Assembly (NCBI GenBank): GCA_037447655.1
Contig: JBBHKE010003457.1
Coordinates: 64,001-124,000 of the forward strand
Direction: 5' to 3'
Length of the DNA: 60,000 nucleotides
From: Zygnema cylindricum
Taxonomy: Eukaryota; Streptophyta; Zygnematophyceae; Zygnematales; Zygnemataceae
Shown one piece after another: positions 37,855-49,691 of the stretch. Each line of letters starts with the position of its first letter. Position 1 is the stretch's first letter. The notes beneath the pieces were generated by a model that searched no databases, was not told the DNA's origin, and was given only the letters and a program-made list of their open reading frames with translations. The position numbers and the translations under genes were made by a program.

Positions 37855-38907
37855 TGCAACTCTAAAACCTCCATTCTCCCTCAAAGTAAGCAGCTTACTC
37901 GAAACCCCTAAGATAACTCTGACCCCTTTGAGTTTCCACAGGAATAATTGTCACCTTGACAAATAAATACTTTGACCCACTTCACCCATGTGAAGAGAAG
38001 ACTCCCTTCAGTTAATAACAAAAATAATATCTAAATTTGCTCCCCTAAGGAGTAAGTTATGAAGGGTCAAAGTTAACATTTTATACAGAAACTCTCTAGG
38101 AGAGAGGGGTTTACCAACCAAATTTTCTAAGTCCTAAATCCCTCTCTAAACCCTATACTACTAGAGTATGCCACCATTAAGATTATTGTGTCGTACATAA
38201 AAGTACAGGTGCCGATGTACTTTATGTACTCCCATCGTACGGCATGGCTGAAATGTTGACGCTTGCCATATCCGGATTAGTTCCCATATTCTTCTTAGAT
38301 GCCGTAAGCCAATGACGTCGTGCCACGTGGCGCTTGACGCGGCGTTGACCGAAAAACGCCAAAGCGCATATTCCGCGATCTTGGCGTTTATCGTGGCCAT
38401 TCGATTAAAACATGCATTTGATTTTAGCCGTTGAAAATCAATGCGCGATATTTATTTCGTCGTCGAAACAAATGCGCGGTACTCATTTTGTGAAGTACCG
38501 TACGGCGTACGCATGTTTTAACAATGTCTATGTTACATGTTTGTTCGCGCCGTTATATGAAATCATGTAGGCATACAAATTTATATATGTATCAAACCCT
38601 GAATGTCTTAGCACCCATTGTAGACTATAAGATAAAGCTACCGCCTATTTCTGACGTGACGGACGGTAGGTACAAGGATCAAATCCTGGGTTGGTCAAGT
38701 AAATTTTGGTAAACCTACCAAAATCTACTGCCTGTCTCTTTATCTCTAGACAACATAGGCAGCCATGGCTCTAGCTTCCTCTTTAACCTTCACTAACTGC
38801 TATAAGTATGGGAGCTGAAGAGAGGAGTTAGAGGCAGACTGCCTCGGCTTCTTTTATGCATTTCATTTTATACCTAGAAAATACTAAAATAACCATTAAT
38901 TTCTACA
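37855..38907 (-). mobile_element. 3' LTR of copia copy A
   Basis: Bounded by TG (37855) and CA (38907), 1053 bp. The polypurine tract of copy A (CTCCCCTTATTTTCTAG on the plus strand, 38908-38924) abuts its right end. It contains CCACGTGG (38323-38331 area), many GTAC words and an antisense tRNA-like segment. Nearly the same sequence recurs at 47140-48208. Confidence 0.8.
38630..38707 (+). promoter_or_regulatory. antisense tRNA-like segment in copy A LTR
   Basis: B-box-like AGGATCAAATCC (38675-38686) followed by TTTT at 38704-38707. It runs opposite to the retroelement. The A box is weak. Confidence 0.45.
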
Positions 38908-41187
38908 CTCCCCTTATTTTCTAGTCAATCTTTAATTTCAGACTACAATTTTCTTTGCAGAAAATTAGCTTAGGGGAAGGCACAGGTTTGGTTATCATAT
39001 CCGCTACCATCTCACTATCTGGTCTGTACTCTGAACCAATTATTTTGTTTTCTACCTTCTTTCTCACAAAGCTGAATCTAATGTCCATGTGTTTGGCTTT
39101 AAAATGATGTTAAGGATTGGCAGCAATAGCGATTGCTGCCTGATTATCACAAAAAATTATTACACATCACTCTTAAGGTGACCAAGCTCACTAAGCAAAG
39201 ACTTGACCCACATCAATTCTTTTATAGCAGAGCAAGAGGCCATAAACTCAGCCTCCATGGTGGAATGAGCAATAACCTTCTGTTGTTTGCTACTCCAACA
39301 ACAAGCCCCATCACCCATATATAATACATATCCAGAAGTACATCTCCTCATCGAAGCATCACCATAACTTGCATCACTCCAAGTAGTGATGTCAGTATCC
39401 CCCTGACCCAAATGCAACCATAGATCCCTAGTTCCTATCAAATATATAAGGAATCTCTTAGCTGCCTCCCAATATCTCTTAGTGGGAGCATTTAGACGTC
39501 TACTCAACACTCCTACAGATGCATCTAAATCTGGCCGGATCCAATTCATAAAATAAATTAGGCTTCCCACTCTTTGCATGTAATTAATATTCTGCATGAA
39601 CTTCTATTCTTCGGGACCTAATCCCTTGTCTAAGATTATAACTCCTTCTTGCACACTCCCCTCACTTCCCTTCTTTAACTGCATTGGAGTTGTACAACCA
39701 TTAGCCTTCTCCATCTGAAACTTTTCCAACATGTTCTTTATTGCATATTTATGAGTTAGGGTTATAATCTTTCTTTCTCGATCTCTTTCTACTTGAATTC
39801 TCTAAATACATCTTGCCTCCCCCATATCCTTCATCTCAAATCTCCCCTTAAGATCCGATTTTAGTTCATTAATTTTGTCCATTGATTTACTTAAAACAAA
39901 CAAATCATCAACATAAATTTGAATAAAAATAACACCTTCTTCATTTTCAAAAACATAGATTGAGTGATCTAAGCTAATCTGGATGTATCCTAGAGGGTAA
40001 GAAACTCAGTAAGCTTCTTATTCAACTGTCGAGGCGCCTTTTTCAAACACACACTATCACTTAGTGTCCTATTTAATCTTTCAGCTAACCATTTTGTTTT
40101 GCGTATTCTCGAACTCTCTTTTGGTGTTGGACTCCATCTTCCCTCAGAAAATCCTTAAACTGGTTAGAGGTATACTCTCCACCATTGTCACTCCTCACTC
40201 TCTTGATTGAGGTTTCATGGAGTTTTTCACTCCATGCTTATATTGTCTAAAACATTTCGAGCCTCTGACTTATTTTTTAAAAAATACACCCTGGAATACC
40301 GAGACCAATCATCGATAATAGTCATCATAAATCTCTTTCCCCCACGTGAGGGCACTTTGGCGGTCCCCAAATATCTGTGTGTACTAAATCTAGAATCTTT
40401 CCTCCCGTATAGATGGCAGTTTTTGGGAAAGGTAACCTGTGTGCTTTACCTTGAGCACATCCACTACAATTACTTAGATTCTCACTCTCACCGAACTGAA
40501 TTCCTTCCACTACTCCCATCTTTTTCATCTCTCTTAACTTATCTAGATTCATATGCTGAAGCCTCTTATGCCACAATATTATATCATGAACACGAGAATA
40601 ATAAAGTTTCTTCTTTTCATAGCTTAAAATCAGCCTAAACATCCCTTGGCTACCTTTTTCAGCAGTAAAATAAACTTCCTCCTCAAAATTAGCAGTAAAG
40701 ACTCATTTCCTAGTGCTAGTATCAAAACCCTTATCATCTAATACAGACGTAGAGATGAGGTTTTTGTTCAACTCCGGAATAAACAATACATCGGAGAATG
40801 TCACTATGGAGGTCTTTCCTTCTACTAACACTTTTAGATCTACCGATCATACAAGAGTAGTAGTGACTATCCTCCCATCATCGTACTCTATCTCTACGTT
40901 GGGAATCTTTCTTATCTTAGTGAAAAGGTGTTTATCTTTACACATATGCATGGATGCACTTGAGTCTACAATTAAGCACGCTTCACCTTTCAATCCAATG
41001 AAAGCACATTTTCGCTTTCGTGGAATTTTGACCTCATTTTTCGCCTCAATCTCCTTATCCAATAGGAGTTTATCGTCATTGTTCTTGGATTTTGCCTCAT
41101 GTACTTGTGTCACAAGGGCCTTTTTCTTTCCTCTCGCGGGTTCTCTAGTCTGCCTCTCCTTTAACCGAAGCTCGGTTAGCTTAGTAT
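38908..41187 (-). pseudogene. copia copy A, degraded gag-pol
   Basis: From 3' to 5' on the minus strand it contains RNase H (39597-39160, with WSDASYGDASMRRC and TMEAEFMASC), then the reverse-transcriptase palm with intact YVDDL at 39918-39901. A deletion near 40060 joins this palm directly to the integrase core. Further upstream are the GAG-pre-integrase zinc finger region (40642-40325, HKRLQHMNLDKL) and protease (41113-40847), in which the active-site DSG has become DSS. It ends abruptly in gag, where the 5' LTR of copy B begins. Several stops and frameshifts are present, so it cannot be active. Confidence 0.85.
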
Positions 41188-41907
41188 TGTTGAAAAAGGT
41201 AATATATATCTTTTCTCTATTTTAGTTTAGTCTCTAAACGAGAGAAAAAAAGAGAGAGAGAGAGAGAGAGCATGCATAGATACAGTTTTGTAAAAGTACA
41301 AAGTACGATACTATTTTGAGGCGGATACCACCCAAGTATTTATGACAGATGAGATTGTGTTTTGGTTCATATCCGACGGCGCACATCATCGCCGGGATAT
41401 CGAAATGGTCACTTTGGCGTTAAGTGACGTGGCATGACTTGGCGCCACGTGGAGAGATAACATTCGGTCGCGGGAATTTCGAGGTTCGTACGGACGAGTG
41501 AAAAGTGGACACGCATTAGCTTAATAGCCTTCTCGTACATTGGTCGTACTAAAGGTACACCGGCAGTAGTACATTTGGTACGGTTCACTATTCTGATTGA
41601 TCTGTACTTTAGTAGATAGGAGTTATTTGAGGGAATCAAGACTTAGAAAATATTGGTGGGCAGTCACGTCTCTCTTTGAGGGTTTGTACAAATTGGCATT
41701 TTTACAGCCTCATAACTTATCACATGGTTGGGCGTTTTCGAAGATTTTTTTTCCAACGGACTCAGCAAAGTCCAAGCTACACAATGGTGCAGTCGTGTTG
41801 TCTACTTGTTTGCTTGGGCAGCAGTGGTTGTCATTAAAAATGGGTTAGTTCGCAACTATCTAGAGGCTTCCTGTATTCTGTAGTCCAATCGAGGGCACAT
41901 AATTGCA
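41188..41907 (+). mobile_element. 5' LTR of copia copy B, shortened
   Basis: From 41271 to 41907 it matches the 3' LTR (46490-47139) closely. The first 85 bp do not match; they resemble the solo LTR around 57944 and end in a (GA)n run (41249-41270). The LTR is therefore about 290 bp shorter than its partner and lacks the tRNA-like segment. It ends in TTGCA. Confidence 0.7.
41249..41270. repeat. (GA)n microsatellite at LTR breakpoint
   Basis: A short GA repeat lies exactly where LTR homology to the partner begins, suggesting it marks the deletion or slippage point. Confidence 0.7.
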
Positions 41908-41922
41908 CGTTATGGGCCCACC
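41908..41922 (+). promoter_or_regulatory. primer-binding site matching the initiator tRNA-Met anticodon arm
   Basis: CGTTATGGGCCCACC directly follows the LTR end. It is complementary to the anticodon-arm segment GGTGGGCCCATAAC of plant initiator tRNA-Met, not to the tRNA 3' end. Priming from a cleaved half-tRNA, as known for Drosophila copia, is inferred. The same site recurs in copy D. Confidence 0.75.
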
Positions 41923-41971
41923 CTCTAGGGGGCCCACCTTCGATTGATTTGGGTTCATCTATTCGGAAGCC

Positions 41972-43011
41972 ATGATGATGGGAGCTTTGTGCGAAAAACG
42001 ATACTGGGGTATCGTCAGTGGACAAGTGAAACGTCCACCTTCGAGAACCCCACACAGATTTGGAGTAAGATTTCCTGTAGCAACGGCTGCCTCAGCGGAG
42101 GAGGCAGATGACGGGGACAGCAGTGTGTCCGAAAAGGGGAAAGGGAAGGAGACACCCCTCACTCTTATTGCCACAGTACCGGGAGTGGCGACCGTGAAGA
42201 CCGCGGAGAAGGATACTCAAATGTGGGAGGATGTGAACATGGTTGCTAAGAACTTCATTATGAGGCACCTCACTCAAGCTTTAGCCACCCTTCATCTTCA
42301 CATTTACATTGCCGAGGAGTTGTGGGTGAGTTTGGTGGAGATTTATATAGCTGGAACTATTCAGGATCTCCAGTTGGCTGAGCAAAAGCTAGTGAGTTAC
42401 ACTTACAAAGGAGGAAAGATGATAGATTTCTGTAATGTTATTTATTGTTTGTATATGGAGATGGAAAGTGCCAGGTGGACAGGTACAATGAAATTGAAAG
42501 TTAACACCATTATCATGAAGTTACCAGATGAGTACGAGAACATAGTGTACCGAGTTCAGGAAATGCCCGATAGTTCATGGAAATGGAACACAGTGGTCAA
42601 GATGATAATTGTGTTGGAAAACACAATGGAGAAATGGACAAGAGGAAAGAGCATTCAAGCTCTAGCAGCCGGAGGGGACCGATGGGGGAAGGACCCGAAG
42701 AAACCGTCCAAAGGAGAAAGTGATCACTTTGGAGGACCGATGCCCCCAAAGGGTCTTTTTCATTTTTGCAAAAAGCCGGGACACTTCATCGCAGATTGTG
42801 TCAAGCAGTCGGAGCTGAGGCTCCAAGAGAACCGTGGAGGGGGTTCTTCCGGAGGGAAGAAAAAGGCACTTGTGGTTACAAAAGTGCGAGGGGAAATCGG
42901 GGATGAGTCTTCTGAGGGGGATGGGGAGCTTATTCTTGACCAGAGTTTGGAGGAGAAGGAGATCCCTCGGAGACAGAAATGTGCCCTTGGAGCAATTCGA
43001 GAAGCTCCATA
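41972..43011 (+). pseudogene. copia copy B gag
   Basis: A 346-codon frame resembling Ty1/copia Gag: a gag core with ALATLHLHIYIAEELWVSLV and a segment ending in a zinc-knuckle-like FHFCKKPGHFIADC. In the knuckle the first cysteine is replaced by phenylalanine. The frame begins inside the gag start region (stops lie upstream) and ends at a TAG just before protease. It packages RNA in active elements; here it is probably dead. Confidence 0.75.
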
Positions 43012-46000
43012 GGAAAGATGGATCATCGACTGAGGTGCATCCATGCATAAATGTCGTGATAAGAAACTCTTCACTAATCTAAAAAAGATCCCTACTGTAG
43101 AGATTGAGTATAGGGATGGGAGAGTGGTTACTATAGATCTAATGGGATCAGTAGATCTGAAAGTATTAGTGGAGGGTAAGACTTCTATACTTACATTCTC
43201 AGATGTAGTCTACATTCCTCAGCTGATTAAAAATCTTGTCTTTATGTCTGTGTTAGATGATAAAGAGTTTGATACCTTACTAGAAAGAGAGTCATTATAG
43301 CTAAGTATGGGGATGAAGTTTACTTCACGGTAAACAAGGGTAGCCAAGGAATGTTTATGCTGAACTTGAGTAATGAAAAGAAGAATGCTTACTATGTTGG
43401 TGTTCCTAAGTTGATGATTTGGCATAAGCGATTGGGGCATGTGTATTTTGATAGGTTGAGGGAAATGAAAAAACGTGGGGTAGTAGAAGGCATTCAGTTT
43501 GGGGAAAATGAAATGGTGGATGATTGTAGTGACTATGCTCAAGGTAAGGCTCACAAACTTCCATTTCCCAAAGCCGCCATATATAGAGGTGAGAAAATAT
43601 TAGATTTATTCCACACAGATATTTTGGGACATGCAAAAGTACCTTCGGCTGGAGGAAAGAGGTTCATGATGACAATAACCGATGACTCGTCTTGATACTC
43701 TAGAGTGTAATTTCTAAAAACAAATTTTGAAGCATAAACTTACTTGTAAAAATATACAGCCAGGAGAGAAAAGCTGCATGAAACCCCCATTATAAAAATA
43801 AGAAGTGATAATGGGGGGGAATCGAACACTAAGAGATAGTGCATACAGTATGCTAGCTGACTAGAAAATAGGAAAGAGATTTTGGGCAGTAGAAACGAAC
43901 TGTGCCAACTACATTAAGAAAAGAGTCCTTACTTCAGCTGTTAAGGGAGTGACACCTTACGAGAGATGGGTTGGAAGGAAACCGGATATCTCACACCTTA
44001 AAATATTCGGTAGCCAAGTTAACAGTCTTGACACGGATGAGAAAAATTGGAACCTAGATGTTAAAAGAAAACATAGATACTTTGTGGGATAAGATGAGGA
44101 TGTAAAGGGATATAAAGTCTATGACTTAGCAAAGAAAGATATCATTCTGGTCAAACACCTAGTTGTCATGGATGAAAGGAAATCATTTGACCCTTTTAAA
44201 AAGATAAGAATCAGATTTGAGACTGAAAATGAGGAGGACTCTATCCTTCCCGAAAGGAACATGAGTCAAACAGGGGTTGCAGATTAAGAGGAGATCCAAG
44301 ACACATGCAATCCACCGGAAACATCACATATTCCTATGGACTGAGGAGACAGAAGAGGAGGTACCAGAACCGGCTTCCATGGATAAGGGAGCCGATGAGA
44401 CAGTAAGGAGAAATCTAAGACTTCCCTCCATCCCAACCTCAGAGTTTGAAGGGGGGAGAAGAAGCAACAAAAGGATTAAATAAAAATAAGCGGCTCAGAA
44501 GGTAACTAAGCTTTCTCACCCAGATGAGCCTCAGTCATACTCGAAGGCAGTAAACAATATGCAGAGAGACATATGGATTTGAGCCATAAATGATGAGATG
44601 GCCTGTATCATGCAAGCAAATACTTGGGAACTAGGGGACTGTCCTCCTGACAGAAAACCTATCGGCTCTAAATGGGTGTGTAAACTAAAACTAAACCCAG
44701 ATAATACTATTGAGAGATATAAGGCTGGTTTGGTACCAAAAGGGTTCACCCAAAAAGAGGGGATTGACTATGGGGAGACTTTTGCTCCAGTTGTTCGGTT
44801 CCCATCAGTAAGGATTCTCCTCAGTCTAACAGCAGCGGAAGACATGGAACTTCATCTGATGGATATTAAGACCGCATTTTTCAATGGTGGGTTAGAGGAA
44901 GAAATCTTCATACGGCAACCAGAGGGATTCGTGGAGAATGGGGAAGAGAGCAGAGTCTGCAGGCTCATAAAGTCATTGTATGGACTTAAGCAGGCTCCCC
45001 GACAGTGGAACAAGAAACTAGATGAGTTTCTCATTGGTTAGGGATATATCCGGATCAGCTCTCACCATTCTATCTATATGTTTGAAGATGAGAATGGTGT
45101 CATTTTTATTGCAATTTATGTAGATGATCTGCTTGTGGTGAGTAAATATTTGGAAAAGATTAATAAGCTAAAGAAAAATCTTAGAAGCATATTTGATATG
45201 AAGGATTTAGGTGAGGCAAGGTAAATTTTGGGGATCCAAATGGAGAGAGATAGGGGGAAGAAGATTATCAAACTTACTCAGAAAGAAACAATAGGTAATA
45301 TGCTCGAGAAATTCCAAATGGAAAAGGCTAACAGTTGTACCACTCCCTTGGACTTGAAAAAGGTAAGTGATGGGAGTGTAGAAGGAGGAGTGATGATCTT
45401 TGACGATCAGATGAGTCCAAAGGAGAGAGAGTTTATGAAGTCTATCTCTTATAGACAAGTCGTAGGAAGCTTGAACTATTTTGTGAACTGCACCAAGCCG
45501 GACATATCGGTAGCGGTTGGAGTACTCAGTAGGAGTCTTAATGATCCTACGAAGAGAGACAGGGAGGCAGCCAAGAGAGTCATGAGATATTTAGTGGGAA
45601 CTAGAGAGTTATGGTTGCATTTGGGAGGGGAGCACACTGACATCACTACTTGGAGTGATGCCAGTTATGGGGACGCACCTATGAGAAGATGCACTTGTGG
45701 GTATGTGTTGTATGTTGGGGATGGTGCATGCTGTTGGAGCAGTAAGCAACAAAAGGTGGTTGCTCAGTCCACCATGGAGGCTGAGTACATGGCCTCTTGT
45801 TCTGCTGTGAAAGAGTTGATGTGGGTCAAGTCCTTGCTGCAAGAACTTGGTATATGAAAGAGGGAGTGCATGAAGTGTTTTATGACAATCAAGTTGCCAT
45901 TGCAATTGTAACTAATCCAAAACATCAGTTCAAAGCTAAGCATATGGACATAAGATTGAGTTTTGTGAGGGAAAAATTTGAGAATAAGATTGTGAATCTT

Positions 46001-46110
46001 GTATATAAATCTGATGAGGAAATGGTGGCTGATATGATGACAAAACTAAAGCCCTCTCCTAAATTGATATATTGCAGAGAAAAATGTGGACTAAAACTAA
46101 AGTTAAAATT
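43012..46110 (+). pseudogene. copia copy B pol with stops
   Basis: Order is protease, integrase, reverse transcriptase, RNase H, the Ty1/copia order. The protease active site reads Asp-stop-Gly because of TGA at 43031-43033. GAG-pre-integrase (MIWHKRLGHVYFDRL) is at 43351-43600. The integrase core then decays through several frameshifts to about 44560. Reverse transcriptase spans 44598-45227 with a stop at 45039-45041 and intact YVDDL near 45117. RNase H (45480-46100) includes TWSDASYGDAPMRRC and has a frameshift near 45855. A polypurine tract, ATAAGGGGAG, lies at 46121-46130. It is the longest copy with both LTRs in the window. Confidence 0.9.
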
Positions 46111-46130
46111 AGACTAGAAAATAAGGGGAG

Positions 46131-47139
46131 TGTTGAAATTAATAGATTTCTAGAGTATTTTCTAAGTATAAATATGTTGGTATAAAAGGAAAGAAATGTA
46201 CGGACAGCATGCCTCCACCTCCTCTCTTTAGCCCCTATACTTGTTATAGTCACTGAATGATAGAGAGGGTGGTTAAACCATGGTTGCCTTAGTTTAACAT
46301 GCAATTGTTTTAGTAGGTTACTAAAAGGATACCTGAAGGACCTAGGACTTGACTCGGTACCTACCGTCCGTCAGGTTAGCCGGTAACTGTCAACTTTATC
46401 CTATTAGACGAGGACCAATGCTAAATGTTATAGGCTATGATAGATATATATTTATTTAGGAGTAAACGAATTCATTTAACTGAAACTGTGTACGGCATGC
46501 ATAGATAGAGTTTTGTAAAAGTACAAAGTACGATACTATTTTGAGACGGATACCACGCAAGTATTTATGACAGCTGAGATTGCTTTTTGGTTCATATCCA
46601 ACGACGCACATCATCGCCGGGATCCCGGGATGGTCCCTTTGGCGTTTAGTGAAGTGGCATGACCTGGCCCCACGTGGAGAGATAACATTCGGTCGCGGGA
46701 ATTCCGAGGAACGTACGGACGAGTGAAAAGTGGACACGCGTCATCTTAATAGCCTTGTCGTACATAGGCCATACAAAAGGTACAACGGCAGTAGTACTTT
46801 TTGGTACGGTACAGTATTCTGATTGGTCCGTTCTTCAGAAGATAGGAGTTATTTGAGGGAATCAAGACTTAGAAAATTTTGGTAGGCAACCACCTCTCTA
46901 TTTGCGGGTTTGTAAAAATTGGCATTTTTACTGCCTCATACTTTATCGCCTGGTTGGGCGTTTTCAAATATTATTTTTCCTACAGACTCAGAAGAGGAAG
47001 AGTTCAGGCTACACAGAGGTGCAGTCACATTGTCTGTTTGTCTGCTTGGGTAGCAGTGGTTGTCATTGAAAGTGGGATAGTTTGTAACTATCTAGAGGCC
47101 TTATGGATTTTGTAGACAAATGGAGGACACAGAATTGCA
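46131..47139 (+). mobile_element. 3' LTR of copia copy B
   Basis: 1009 bp from TGTTGAAATT to TTGCA, directly after the polypurine tract. Its right end abuts the LTR of copy C with no base between. Confidence 0.85.
46323..46400 (-). promoter_or_regulatory. antisense tRNA-like segment in copy B 3' LTR
   Basis: B-box-like GAGTCAAGTCC (46355-46345) followed by TTTT at 46326-46323 on the minus strand. The A box is not clear. Confidence 0.4.
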
Positions 47140-48208
47140 TGCAACTTTGAGACCTCTATTGGCCCTGAGACCTCCATTGGCCCTCAGAGTAGGCTACTCA
47201 CTCGAAGCCCCTAGGATAACTTTGACCCCTTTGAGTTTCCACAAGAATAAATGCCACTTTGACAGGTAAAAACTTTGACGAACTTGACCCTTGTGAAGAG
47301 AAGACTCCCTTGAGTCGATAATAAAAAGATTCTATGAATTTACTTACTTGAGTAGTAAGTTATGAAGGGTCAAAGTTGACATTTTATACAAGAGCTATTT
47401 AGGAGAGAAGGATCTACCCACCAAATTTTCTAAGTCATAAATCCTTCCCTGAACCCTATACTTCTAGAGTACGACACCACTAAGATTACTTTGTCGTACA
47501 TAAAACTACAGGTGTTGATGTACTTTTTGTATGGCCATAGTACGGCAAGCTGAAATGTTGACGCTTGCCATATCCGGATTAGTTCCCATATTTTCCTGAG
47601 ATGCCGTAAGCCAATGACGTCGAGCCACGTGGAGATTGACGTGGCGCTAATCGAAAAACGCCAAAACGCCTATTCCGCGATCTCGCCGCCTATCGTGGCC
47701 GTTCGATTAAAACCGACATTTGATTTTAGTTGTTGAAATCAATGCGTGGTATATGTTTGAAGGTCGAATCAAATGCGGGGTACTCATTTTGTGAAGTACC
47801 GTACGCCGTACATATGTTTTAACTCTGTATATGTTACATGTTTTTTCGCGCCGTTAAATGAATTTATGTAGGCTTATAGATTTATAAATGTATCAAACCC
47901 TATATGTCTCAGCACCGATCTTGGACTATAGGATAGAGCTATCGGCTATTTCTAATCTCACTGGCGGTAGGTACCAAGATCAAATCCTTTGTTCGTCAAT
48001 TATATTTTGGTAAACCTAACAAAATCTATCGCCTGTCTCTTTGTCTCTAGACAGCATAGGCAGCCATGGCTTTAGCTCCCTCTTTAACCTTTAATGACTG
48101 CAACAACTGTGGGAGCTGAAGAGAGGAGATAGAGGCAGACTACCTCGGCTTATTTTCTGCATTTCATTTTAGACTTAGAAAATACTAAAAGAACCATTAA
48201 TTCCTACA
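47140..48208 (-). mobile_element. 3' LTR of copia copy C
   Basis: 1069 bp, closely similar to the LTR of copy A. It starts TGCAACTTTG and ends CTACA beside a polypurine tract on its right. It includes CCACGTGG near 47623 and TGACGTCG. Confidence 0.8.
47935..48008 (+). promoter_or_regulatory. antisense tRNA-like segment in copy C LTR
   Basis: B-box-like AGATCAAATCC (47977-47987) followed by TTTT at 48005-48008, opposite to the retroelement. The A box is weak. Confidence 0.45.
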
Positions 48209-48436
48209 TTCCCCTTTTTTTCTAAACACTCTTTAATTTTAGACCACACTTCTCCCTGCAAAAAATTAGCTCAGGGGAAGGCACAGGTTTGGTCATCATA
48301 TCTGCTACCATCTCGCTATCTGGTGTGTACTCTAAACTGATTATTTTGTTTTCTACCTTCTCTCTAACAAAGATAAGTCTATTTTCCATGTGTTTCGCTT
48401 TAAAATGATATTTAGGATTGGCAGCAATAGCGATTG
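48209..48436 (-). pseudogene. copia copy C remnant, end of RNase H
   Basis: Only about 75 residues of the RNase H C-terminus survive (KAKHMENRLIFVREKVENKI, then MVADMMTKP). It is cut at 48436 by the left LTR of copy D. The missing part could continue beyond the window if the D-E array was inserted into it. Confidence 0.8.
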
Positions 48437-49434
48437 TTATAATTCTATGACCTCCATTAGTACACAGAATGTCCAGCTTATGTGAAGCCTGTAAGATAGT
48501 ATATGCACTTTTGACTTTGAAAATGAATAAGTCCCACCCTGAGGTGCAAAAACTCTTACCGACTACACCCATGTGTAGTTTTGGACTCCGTGAGTCCGGT
48601 GCAAAAAAAAATCACTGAAATTGCTCCCTTGGTCATAAAGTTATGGCTGACCAAAATTGGTCCATAAATACAAGTGTACTCTGGGAGAGAGGCTAAAAAA
48701 CCAAAAAATATTCTAAGTCCTATGCAACCTCTCTAAACCTATTTCTAGGGTACTTCGACCAATCAGATGACTGTAAAGTACAAGAAGGTACAAGTACCGC
48801 TGTACTTCTTTTACGCCTATAGTACGACATTGTCGTTTCGCTGACGCGTGTCAGTTCTGGAGCCGTAGTCGCTCCTCTCGTGATAACCGCTGTCCAACCA
48901 TATGTTGCCACGTGTCATCCGCAGAGATCTGGTCCGCTAACCCCCAAATTGCTATTTTGGCATTCCGGCGCAACTGTGAGCCGTTCGATCAAATCCAGAC
49001 ATTTGACTTTGTCCGTCGAAATTAAATGTCGATTCGTATGTTTCGTATGGTCCCGATTTCGTGCGAACCGATATGTTTCAATGCATAAATCGTCCTGTAA
49101 ATTAGTTAAATGGAGTATCCGGCACTATTGATCTTTAAATAAATATCGCGCTATTTTCGTGTATCGAGTACTTCAAGAGACACAGGAAAAGGCGGGCGGC
49201 TAGTCCGTACGGCGGTAATCCGGAGGTCACTGGATCAAGTCCCACAATTAACCGTCTATATTTTGCAGAAAAGTATACTAGTGATCTGCTTGTCTCCTTA
49301 GCTGTAAGAGGCAGCCATGGCTTCCTGCGGGTCCTCAGTGGTTACGACAAGTATGAGGACTGCAGTGACTACGACAAGTATGACGACTGCAGTAAGGTCA
49401 CAAGAAAGACTACAAAATACCTATCTTTTCAACA
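48437..49434 (-). mobile_element. 3' LTR of copia copy D
   Basis: About 1.0 kb, ending TTCAACA before the polypurine tract. It is moderately similar to 54054-55150. Its left end reads TATAATTC where the partner has TGTAATTC. It contains GCCACGTG near 48905. Confidence 0.75.
49195..49264 (+). promoter_or_regulatory. antisense tRNA-like segment in copy D LTR
   Basis: A-box-like GGCTAGTCCGTACGG (49198-49212) and B-box-like GGATCAAGTCC (49232-49242), then TTTT at 49261-49264. Confidence 0.5.
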
Positions 49435-49691
49435 CTCCCCTTATTTTCTAGTCTATCTTTTGCTTCAGTCCACACTTCTCCCGACAACTTTTCAATTTAG
49501 GAGAAGGAACCGGTTTAGTCCTCAGGACTGCAGTGACTACGACAAGTATGACGACTGCAGTAAGGTCACAAGAAAGACTACAAAATACTTATCTTTTCAA
49601 CACTCCCCTTATTTTCTAGTCTATCTTTTGCTTCAGTCCACACTTCTCCCGACAACTTTTCAATTTAGGAGAAAGAACCGGTTTAGTCCGC
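49356..49691. repeat. 168-bp tandem duplication across LTR/polypurine-tract border
   Basis: Positions 49356-49523 are repeated as 49524-49691 with only a few changes. Each copy includes the LTR end and the polypurine tract, so copy D has two 3' LTR borders. Confidence 0.9.

Noticed and set aside
42662-43074. Minus-strand frames over copy B gag
   Set aside because: Antisense shadows of a clear gag reading frame.
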